A stretch of 12,180 nucleotides of DNA from assembly GCA_964605715.1 (NCBI GenBank), contig CAZSDV010000060.1, forward strand, positions 1 through 12,180, written 5' to 3'. Below are positions 6,605 through 12,180 of the stretch, in pieces; the first letter of the stretch is position 1, and the number at the start of each line of letters is the position of its first letter. The DNA is from JAPUME01 sp964605715. Lineage in GTDB: Bacteria > Acidobacteriota > Terriglobia > UBA7540 > JAPUME01. A program made the position numbers and the translations under genes. The notes below the pieces were generated by a model. The model had not been told where the DNA came from and did not search any database. It was given only the letters and a program-made list of their open reading frames with translations.

Positions 6605-8248
6605 TTAATGCCAATAGAACGGCATCTTTCTTTCAGCCTTGGTGATAATTTCAAGTAGCGCCGGTTTACCCGCTTTAACAATCTTCTGGGCACGATTAAG
6701 TGCGCTCGCAATTTGGCTTGGATGTTCTACTTTCTCCGTATAACCCCCCAATCCATCCGCTACCTTACTGTAATCCCCAGAGATATATTTAAGCTGGTAA
6801 TGCTCTGCGGCAAAAGGAATAAACTTTTCGTAACCGCCTAGCTCTGAATTATTCATTAAGACAGTCAGGATTGGGATCTTCTCCCGGACCGCCGTTTCAA
6901 AATCCATCCCGCACATACCGAACCCGGCATCACCAAGAACGTTCACAACCAACTTTTCTGGCGCAGCAAGTTTTGCTCCTAATGCAAGGCCAAGAGAGTA
7001 GCCTAACTGACTAGAATGTCCCCAGCCCAGATACCCGCGTGGAGTTGTTGCCTCGTAGAACGGCGCAAGTTGATCCCTGGGGTTACCAGAATCGTGAGTG
7101 ATAATCGTCTGTGCTGGGTTTAGGGACTTTATCAACTCCCAGACTACACGGAAGGGATTAATAGGTATTTCATCAGACGTGAGCTCCGGCATCCACTCTT
7201 TAAGCCAAGTTTTCTTAGTGCTCTTAATTTCCTTGACAACCGACAATGTGCCCGTGCGACCTCCAGCGCCCACCTGGTTCTTTGCCTCTTGAATCAACTG
7301 GCGCAATACCAAGGCACAGTCGCCCATCACTGCGTGGTCGACAACATAGTCCTTATTTATGTCACGCTCATCGATCGTAGATTGAATAATGATCTTGCCA
7401 TCAGGTATAGGGGGGCCCATGAACCAAACCGTGAGACTGGAACCGATAGCAAAGACTAAATCAGCTTCGCGCAAGAAGTGATCGACAGCTTTTGTTCCTG
7501 TATACCCACCTACCCCGAGCGCCAGCGGGTGATTTTCCGGAAAAGCGCTTTTACCCCCCATGGTAGTCATCACCGGAATCTGAAGTAGTTCAGCAAACTC
7601 ACGCAATTCATCCCAAGCTCGAGCATAAAGCACGCCCTGTCCAACCCAAAGTATTGGCCGCTTAGCGGCAAGCAGCATACGAATGGATTCTCGGATATCT
7701 TGGGGATCTCCTGCTGTTTTCGTTACCTTGGGTGGCGAATAGCGAATTTCGGATTGAGGGTAATCCTCACTGGCAACGTCTTGGGGTATTTCCAGTAACA
7801 CTGGCCCAGGACGCCCACTGCGCAAGTTAGTAAAGGCTCGTCGCATAAGCTCGGGTACGCGTTCAGCAAGATTGAGGCGTTCGGCCCACTTAGTAACGCT
7901 AGCATAATTCTTAACGGCATCGAACTCTGGAGGAACACCCAGGTGCTTTCGGCCTGACTGGCCTGGGAGCGCCAAGACTGGAACGGAGTCCGCATAAGCC
8001 TGGGCAATACCAGCAAAGGCATTTTCGATTCCCGCCTGAAATTGCATGGCGCACACGCCAATAAGCTGACCGTTGTTAACACGGCTAAACCCGTCCGCGA
8101 TATTCACTGCAACTCGTTCAGTACGAGCGAGAATCGGGCGGATGCCTTCCTTGGCTACGGGGTCCACAAGCGGATTATTAGGAAAACAACTAAGGAATTT
8201 CACTCCTTCGAGCTTCAGAATTTTTGCCAAGGCCCTACTGGTTTTCAT
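6605..8248 (-). CDS. Thiamine diphosphate-dependent enzyme, acetolactate synthase-like
   Basis: A cytosolic ThDP enzyme of the acetohydroxyacid synthase/benzoylformate decarboxylase fold, 547 aa, with three domains: Pyr, central and PP. Seen: the activating glutamate E44 in ARTERVAVNIADGFSR; AGIENAFAGIAQAY and PVLALPGQSGR; a central domain around LWVGQGVLYA; and the cofactor-binding GDAGFG (439-444) through the NNSELGGY asparagines (466-467). The Pyr motif differs from true acetolactate synthase (RHEQ), and no small subunit is nearby, so branched-chain amino acid synthesis is doubtful. The reaction (decarboxylation or carboligation of a 2-keto acid, or a related lyase) cannot be assigned. The ATG at 8248 is preferred because a GAGAGGGG-type site lies upstream and the N-terminus then matches the family; the frame is open to 8299. 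The gene is divergent from the class V aminotransferase. Confidence 0.87.
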   Translation of the reverse strand: MKTSRALAKILKLEGVKFLSCFPNNPLVDPVAKEGIRPILARTERVAVNIADGFSRVNNGQLIGVCAMQFQAGIENAFAGIAQAYADSVPVLALPGQSGRKHLGVPPEFDAVKNYASVTKWAERLNLAERVPELMRRAFTNLRSGRPGPVLLEIPQDVASEDYPQSEIRYSPPKVTKTAGDPQDIRESIRMLLAAKRPILWVGQGVLYARAWDELREFAELLQIPVMTTMGGKSAFPENHPLALGVGGYTGTKAVDHFLREADLVFAIGSSLTVWFMGPPIPDGKIIIQSTIDERDINKDYVVDHAVMGDCALVLRQLIQEAKNQVGAGGRTGTLSVVKEIKSTKKTWLKEWMPELTSDEIPINPFRVVWELIKSLNPAQTIITHDSGNPRDQLAPFYEATTPRGYLGWGHSSQLGYSLGLALGAKLAAPEKLVVNVLGDAGFGMCGMDFETAVREKIPILTVLMNNSELGGYEKFIPFAAEHYQLKYISGDYSKVADGLGGYTEKVEHPSQIASALNRAQKIVKAGKPALLEIITKAERKMPFYWH

Positions 8249-8291
8249 GCTAGTCTTTTCCCCTCTCACCCTTGCATCAAAGAGTGGCCAG

Positions 8292-8297
8292 ATTATC
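8292..8297 (-). promoter_or_regulatory. Candidate -10 element for the ThDP enzyme gene
   Basis: On the minus strand GATAAT (5 of 6 to TATAAT) lies about 44 nt before the ATG at 8248, in the region between the divergent genes. No convincing -35 is present at 16-18 bp, so this is a weak call. Confidence 0.22.
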
Positions 8298-8407
8298 ACT
8301 ACATAACCGAACAGTCATTAAATTTTTACCTTCTCACCCTGGAGGATCACTTGTTCCTTTAGTTGGGACGTGCTAGCGTAAACCAGCCCCCTTAAGGAGT
8401 CTCTTTG

Positions 8408-9736
8408 ATGAATACAATTACCTCTGTTCCTGAGTCCGCCTGGGAGGTAACAAGACGGGAATTCTTCCGCCGGCTAGGAAAAACGAGTGTGGCAGCAACC
8501 ACGCTTATGGCCAGCCTTTCTCCTCTAAGGGGTTCCTCAAAGACAAACCTCTCTTCCCTTCAAAGAAGTGAGCGTTTCTGGAATCTGGTGAAACAACAGT
8601 TTATTCTCCGTGATGGCTTAATCTTAATGAATGCTGCAAATCTTTGCCCCTCGCCGATCTCAGTTATGGAAACGGTTTTTGGTTACCTCCGTGACGAAGA
8701 TCGGGATGCTTCCCACCAGAACCGAGCTAAATTCAAGGAGCTACTAGAAAAATCCCGTGCTGATCTAGCCGCTTTAGTTGGTGCCTCAAAGGATGAGATT
8801 GCAATTGTCCGAAATACGAGCGAAGGTAACAGCCTTGCGGTAAATTCCTTCGATCTCAAGGAGGGAGACGAGGTGCTCCTGTGGGATCAAAATCACCCTA
8901 CTAATAACGTTGCCTGGCGAGTTCGAGCGGCTCGACACGGGTTCGCAATCAAATACGTCAGCCTTCCCTCAGAGCCTCCAGCTAGCATCGAGCAAATCCG
9001 GAGGGCATTTTACAAAGGATTCACACGACGAACAAAAGTTTTATCATTCTCTGATGTTTCTAATGTCAGCGGAACAGCCACGCCCGCCGCCGAATTATGC
9101 CAGATGGCTCATGAACAGGACATTACGGTTCACATTGATGGCGCACAAACTTTTGGGGTAAAAAAAATTAATCTCCATAAGATCAATTGTGACACCTATG
9201 CCGGAAGTGCCCATAAGTGGTTCATGGGACCCAAAGAGGCAGGCCTCTTTTACATCAGAAAAGAGAGGGTTCCAGACGCATGGCCCACGGTGGTGGGGTC
9301 GGGATGGGGCAATGAGATTGCACCGGAGCCAGTGGGTGCTCGCAAATTTGAAACCCTAGGACAACGTAACGATGCCACCCTAGCCGCTATAGCTAAAGCT
9401 TGCGAACTGCACAACACCTTGGAAGAGGCTTCGATTGAGATGCGGACTCGGGAATTAGCCACGGCACTTAAAGAGGGAATCGATAAGATTCCCGGTGCCA
9501 AACTCTATACTTCTCTCAACCCAGACCTTAGCCTAGGGGTTGTGGTTTTCAACTTAGGAGAAAGAGTAGATCACAAAAAAGCATACGCTCGCCTATACGA
9601 TGAACATGGGGTGGGTGGGGCCTATTTTCCTGGTCCAGAACCCAAGCTCCGCCTTTGCCCCCATATCTACAACACGATGGCAGAAGTGGAAAGGGTAATT
9701 GCGGTCCTTCACTCCCTTTCTAGGCAAAATATCTGA
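8408..9736 (+). CDS. Class V (PLP) aminotransferase with Tat signal
   Basis: A fold-type I PLP enzyme of the aminotransferase class V/cysteine desulfurase group, 442 aa. Isopenicillin N epimerase-like proteins are the nearest pattern I recognise; the reaction is unknown. Seen: SEGNSLAVN after residue 137 and DQNHPTNN for the cofactor site; HIDGAQTFG with the PLP-ring aspartate D244; and the Schiff-base lysine K270 in GSAHKWFMGPKE. The N-terminus carries a twin-arginine motif TRREFFRR (R16-R17) followed by a mildly hydrophobic stretch (SVAATTLMASLSPL). This suggests folded, PLP-loaded export by Tat, though no clear AxA cleavage site is seen. The ATG at 8408 follows AAGGAG at 8-nt spacing; a TTG directly before it is also in frame. 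It stands alone on the plus strand, divergent from the ThDP enzyme gene. Confidence 0.87.
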   Translation: MNTITSVPESAWEVTRREFFRRLGKTSVAATTLMASLSPLRGSSKTNLSSLQRSERFWNLVKQQFILRDGLILMNAANLCPSPISVMETVFGYLRDEDRDASHQNRAKFKELLEKSRADLAALVGASKDEIAIVRNTSEGNSLAVNSFDLKEGDEVLLWDQNHPTNNVAWRVRAARHGFAIKYVSLPSEPPASIEQIRRAFYKGFTRRTKVLSFSDVSNVSGTATPAAELCQMAHEQDITVHIDGAQTFGVKKINLHKINCDTYAGSAHKWFMGPKEAGLFYIRKERVPDAWPTVVGSGWGNEIAPEPVGARKFETLGQRNDATLAAIAKACELHNTLEEASIEMRTRELATALKEGIDKIPGAKLYTSLNPDLSLGVVVFNLGERVDHKKAYARLYDEHGVGGAYFPGPEPKLRLCPHIYNTMAEVERVIAVLHSLSRQNI

Positions 9737-9854
9737 AGGTGCCAAAGATGCCCAGTCCTATCTATCACCTTGGGCACTAACTGCTAAATTCAAGAAAAAA
9801 CACCAACAGGAATCATTTTTTACCTTTTTGGAGTGCTAACAACACTCAGAACTC
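9737..9854. other. Intergenic stretch with weak hairpins
   Basis: Upstream of the aroD promoter. Two alternative 6-bp pairings are visible after the aminotransferase stop: AAGGTG near 9736-9741 with CACCTT at 9766-9771, and TGCCCA 9749-9754 with TGGGCA 9771-9776. Neither is followed by a T-run, so a terminator is only possible. No gene was seen. Confidence 0.3.
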
Positions 9855-9878
9855 TTGTTATCAATCTGCAAGTGTTGT
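9837..9878. promoter_or_regulatory. Inverted repeats around the aroD promoter, candidate operator
   Basis: ACAACACT (9839-9846) and AGTGTTGT (9871-9878) are perfect inverted copies; the right arm ends in the first base of the -10. Within the same left arm, TAACAA (9837-9842) is also the inverted copy of the -35 TTGTTA (9855-9860). Arms that overlap both promoter boxes suit a repressor site. They match neither the TrpR nor the TyrR consensus that I know. Confidence 0.4.
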
Positions 9879-9883
9879 ATATT
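9855..9883 (+). promoter_or_regulatory. Sigma-70-type promoter of the aroD-aroE-trpE block
   Basis: TTGTTA (9855-9860) and TATATT (9878-9883) are separated by exactly 17 bp and lie 45 nt before the aroD start. This is the best promoter match in the window. It indicates that the second aromatic block starts its own transcript here. Confidence 0.6.
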
Positions 9884-9927
9884 AAGGGTTTAGCAGCTTA
9901 TAGGAAGCTAGCTGGAGGTAAAGGCTA

Positions 9928-10542
9928 GTGGGCAAATCTTCTGAACCTAAGATCTTCGTAAGCGTTGCTGAGCGAACACTCCAGGATGTGGAGGAGGCGG
10001 TCAGCAACATCAATAACAGCTCACTCGGTTTGGAGCTTCGTCTTGACTACCTGGATGATATCCATGAGTTAGATAAGTCATTCAAGGAATTTATCAACCG
10101 ATTCCGCTTTACCAGGGTCCTTGCAACATGCCGTCGTACTAGTGCGGGTGGAAAATTTACAGGAACCATTGAAGAACAATTTGAGGTGCTGAAAAAGGCA
10201 GTCCAGGCTGGCTGCCAAATCATAGATGTAGAAGTCGAATCTACTAAGAAAAGAAAAGTACAAGACTTACAGCGCCTCTTTCACCCTGCTAATCTAATTA
10301 TCTCCTATCACAACTTTCGCAGGTGCCCCCCTTTAGAAACTATTTACCGTCGATTAATCAATTCCGGGGCCAAAACTATTAAAATTGCTACGGCAGCAAA
10401 AAATCTTCAGGACAACTTAAAAATCTTTCAGCTTCTGCATGCACATCGCCGTCAATCGACTCGGGTAATTGCATTGGCCATGGGACCTGCGGGGATCCCC
10501 TCACGAATCCTAGGGCTACAAAAAGGATCTTATTTAACTTAC
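9928..10542 (+). CDS. aroD: 3-dehydroquinate dehydratase type I (probably AroD domain of an AroDE fusion), cut by N gap
   Basis: Dehydrates 3-dehydroquinate to 3-dehydroshikimate through a Schiff base. 205 residues are readable before the gap. Seen: LELRLDYLDD with E36 and R38; the catalytic pair H128 in ISYHNF and Schiff-base lysine K152 in TIKIATAA; and the substrate-binding R193 in PSRILGLQKGSYLTY. The family then ends with a PGQ-type loop and a final helix. Just beyond the gap, VAADIMRTSYQVEQL looks like that last helix and runs straight into AroE, so the two are very probably one bifunctional protein. The start is GTG at 9928, with GGAGG 9 nt upstream. Reading through the ten Ns as written gives another frame than AroE, so the gap length or the flanking bases are wrong. 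Confidence 0.9.
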
Positions 10543-10552
10543 NNNNNNNNNN
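10543..10552. other. Assembly gap of ten Ns inside aroD-aroE
   Basis: Ten unknown bases of scaffold padding. The AroD frame before it and the AroE frame after it differ by one base as written. The run is therefore of nominal length, or single-base errors lie next to it. Confidence 0.95.
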
Positions 10553-11440
10553 GTGACGCTCACGTGGTGGAGTCACGATCAGGGTGGGATGGTTGCTGCC
10601 GATATCATGCGAACCTCCTACCAGGTGGAGCAACTAACCGATAAAACCCAACTGTACGGTATCGTTGGCTCTCATGTTTCCGTATCTCTGTCACCCATAA
10701 TGCACAATGCCGCTCTCCACGCAAAACGCATCAATGCCGTCTACGTGCCCTTCGAAACACAGCGCCTGACAGATTTTATAAAACTAGTAAAACACCTTAA
10801 AATACAAGGATTCAGCGTAACCATGCCCTTCAAAAAAGAGATTTTCAAGCATCTCGACTGGGTAGACCCGCTTGCGGAGCGGATTGGAGCAGTAAACACT
10901 GTCGCGGTCCGTCGCGGGAAATGGTTCGGCTGGAACACTGATGCAGCAGCAGTAACGGAAGTCCTCTCCAAGCGGATTCGTCTCTCTGGCAGTAGGGTGC
11001 TGGTACTGGGTGCCGGAGGCGCAGCACGAGCTGCAGCATATGCACTACAAGCTGAAGGTGCCAGTGTATATATTTCGGCCCGTAGACATTCTGCAGCGGT
11101 ACGCTTGGCAAGGGCTATTCGCGCCCAAGCTTTACAATGGGAGACTCCGGACTGGCTTGAAGCAGATTCAGTAATCAACGCTACTCCAGTTGGCATGCCA
11201 CCTCTCGAGAACTTCGCCCCCACTGACTTGAGCCGTCTGAGAACGCGTGTTGTTTTTGACATGATCTATCACCCGATAGAGACTCGACTTATGGCAGAGG
11301 CTCGAAGGCGTGGCCTGGGGGCGATTTCAGGGCTTGAGATGCTGGTAGCACAGGGCGCACGGCAGTTTGAAATTTGGACATCCGCGACTGCTCCCAGGGC
11401 TCTCATGGAACAGGCAGCACGGCAAGGGCTCACACACTAA
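10553..11440 (+). CDS. aroE: Shikimate dehydrogenase (probably AroE domain of an AroDE fusion)
   Basis: Reduces 3-dehydroshikimate to shikimate with NADPH. Counted from the first codon after the gap: residues 13-27 look like the AroD C-terminal helix; the AroE domain begins at LYGIVGSHVSVSLSPIMHN (34-52), the shikimate-binding serines; then VTMPFK with catalytic K94; GAVNTV; NTD with catalytic D130; the NADPH motif GAGGAARA (153-160); and SARR with basic residues for the 2'-phosphate. It closes with ISGLEMLVAQGARQFEIWT. Domain length is normal. No start codon with a ribosome site precedes the domain: ATGs at 10589 and 10607 are in frame but lack one, which supports fusion to AroD. trpE follows 82 nt downstream. 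The true 5' end is hidden by the gap. Confidence 0.92.
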   Translation: MTLTWWSHDQGGMVAADIMRTSYQVEQLTDKTQLYGIVGSHVSVSLSPIMHNAALHAKRINAVYVPFETQRLTDFIKLVKHLKIQGFSVTMPFKKEIFKHLDWVDPLAERIGAVNTVAVRRGKWFGWNTDAAAVTEVLSKRIRLSGSRVLVLGAGGAARAAAYALQAEGASVYISARRHSAAVRLARAIRAQALQWETPDWLEADSVINATPVGMPPLENFAPTDLSRLRTRVVFDMIYHPIETRLMAEARRRGLGAISGLEMLVAQGARQFEIWTSATAPRALMEQAARQGLTH

Positions 11441-11460
11441 CGCTCCTCTTAAAGAACTTC

Positions 11461-11551
11461 GGAGGTAACTTTGGCTCAAGGTTGCCAAGCACTTCTACCA
11501 ACCCTTGGCCTTACATCTGCCCATGGAAACTATTCAACCCACATTCTCTGA
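11461..11551 (+). promoter_or_regulatory. trpE leader: strong SD, short ORF and hairpin
   Basis: GGAGGT at 11461-11466 precedes a TTG at 11471 that opens a 26-codon ORF ending at TGA 11549-11551, out of frame with trpE and overlapping its start. The early part of this ORF folds: 11473-11484 pairs with 11499-11510 in about 11 base pairs with two single-base bulges and a 14-nt loop. The trpE ATG (11523) lies 12 nt after the hairpin and has no Shine-Dalgarno of its own. The short ORF has no Trp codon, so it is not a classical Trp attenuator. It may couple or tune trpE translation, or it may be spurious. Confidence 0.35.
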
Positions 11552-12180
11552 GTTCCGGCGCCTGGCAAAACAAGGGAATGTTATCCCTGTGTTCAAGTCA
11601 GTTATGGCCGACACCCTGACACCAGTATCTGCCTACCTTCGCATGGCTGAAGGGCAGCCCTACAGCTTCATACTGGAGAGTGTTGAAGGAGGGGAAACTC
11701 TTGGGCGGTACACCTTCCTAGGCGTAAATCCCTTTATGGTCGTCCATAGCCAAGGAAGCCATATCACCATCGAACGCGGGCGGAAAAAGGCCAAAACGAC
11801 AGGTAATATTTTTGAGGTGTTTCGCGACCTGGCCCAACCCTACCGGCCCGTGCCGGTACCCGGCATTCCCCCTTTTTCCGCCGGAGCTGTAGGGTACTTA
11901 TCTTACGAAACAGTCCGTCAACTAGAAAAGCTTCCTGAGAATACGCGTGGAGATGTGAAGCTGGATGATGCACAGTTAATGTACTTCACAGATCTTCTTG
12001 CCGTAGATCACGCTCGACATCAGATTATGATCATCGCTAACGTGCTCACTGAAGAAGGCTCGGGCTCCCTGGAACAGAAATATAGGGCAGCCGTACGGCG
12101 GATAAAGAAGATGGAACGCGGACTCAAGCAACCAGTCCGTTCAGAACAACCTCGGCGAGCCCGGCAAGGCGAGCGTCTCC
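11523..12180 (+). CDS. trpE: Anthranilate synthase component I, 5' part
   Basis: Converts chorismate to anthranilate with the glutaminase TrpG, the first committed step to tryptophan. Only 219 codons are present; the frame is open to the window end, and the C-terminal chorismate-binding domain lies outside. Seen: TFSEFRRLAKQGNVIPVFKSVMAD-type N-terminus; FILESVEGGETLGRYTFLG around residue 50, where the LES residues form the tryptophan feedback site in this family; and FSAGAVGYLSYETVRQLE near residue 120. The presence of LES predicts inhibition by tryptophan. The ATG at 11523 is chosen because the protein start fits the family, although no ribosome site is adjacent; a TTG at 11505 is the only nearby in-frame alternative. 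It probably shares a transcript with aroD-aroE. Confidence 0.93.
   Translation, partial: METIQPTFSEFRRLAKQGNVIPVFKSVMADTLTPVSAYLRMAEGQPYSFILESVEGGETLGRYTFLGVNPFMVVHSQGSHITIERGRKKAKTTGNIFEVFRDLAQPYRPVPVPGIPPFSAGAVGYLSYETVRQLEKLPENTRGDVKLDDAQLMYFTDLLAVDHARHQIMIIANVLTEEGSGSLEQKYRAAVRRIKKMERGLKQPVRSEQPRRARQGERL

Noticed and set aside
9736..9776. Rho-independent terminator after the aminotransferase gene
   Set aside because: The two possible stems are short, mutually exclusive, have long loops and lack a T-run.
10741..11262. 173-aa open frame on the minus strand inside aroE
   Set aside because: It is a shadow of aroE. The translation is low-complexity (Ser, Arg, Ala) with no recognisable motif, and the plus strand encodes a clear AroE.
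11471..11551. Small ORF before trpE as a classical Trp attenuation leader peptide
   Set aside because: It contains no Trp codon, and no hairpin with a T-run follows. Kept only as an unusual leader of unknown role.
1..12180. CRISPR arrays, toxin-antitoxin or phage-defence genes, transposases, tRNA or rRNA
   Set aside because: None was seen: every substantial frame is accounted for by metabolic or redox enzymes, and no regularly spaced repeats or RNA gene signatures were found.

Overview
The window looks like a scaffold of a Gram-negative-type heterotrophic bacterium, probably from metagenomic or draft data, because a run of ten Ns sits at 10543-10552. Base composition is intermediate (about half G+C by eye). 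Starts are often TTG or GTG and follow strong AAGGAG/GGAGG Shine-Dalgarno sites. The phylum cannot be fixed from the sequence alone. An AroD-AroE fusion, a Tat-type aminotransferase and a selenoprotein together would fit Acidobacteriota or a similar group, but this is a guess. The organism should decode UGA as selenocysteine.

Layout. (1) 1-3265, plus strand: a tight aromatic amino acid operon, trpB-trpA-aroQ-type chorismate mutase-tyrA, with overlapping or closely spaced genes. (2) 3266-9736: an interposed block of catabolic or redox genes on both strands. It holds an amidase (minus), a selenocysteine-containing OsmC-like protein with a VOC-fold protein directly behind it and a 3-hydroxybutyrate dehydrogenase-like SDR (plus), a thiamine diphosphate enzyme (minus), and a class V aminotransferase with a twin-arginine signal (plus). 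(3) 9737-12180, plus strand: a second aromatic block with its own good promoter, aroD and aroE (very probably one fused gene cut by the N gap), then trpE, which runs off the window end.

How the genes fit together. AroD and AroE carry out two consecutive shikimate-pathway steps. Chorismate is then drawn off by TrpE (to anthranilate) and by chorismate mutase (to prephenate). TyrA commits prephenate to tyrosine, and TrpA/TrpB complete tryptophan. The middle block shares no obvious pathway with these genes.

The most notable item is the osmC-like gene at 4876-5340. A TGA (5068-5070) interrupts the reading frame exactly where OsmC-family proteins carry their reactive cysteine. The protein-family match continues in the same frame beyond it, and a compact hairpin with G in its apical loop lies at SECIS distance downstream. 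It is best read as a selenoprotein, not a pseudogene. No tRNA, rRNA, CRISPR array, IS element or defence system was seen. No gene-free stretch exceeds 300 bases; the longest is 9737-9927.
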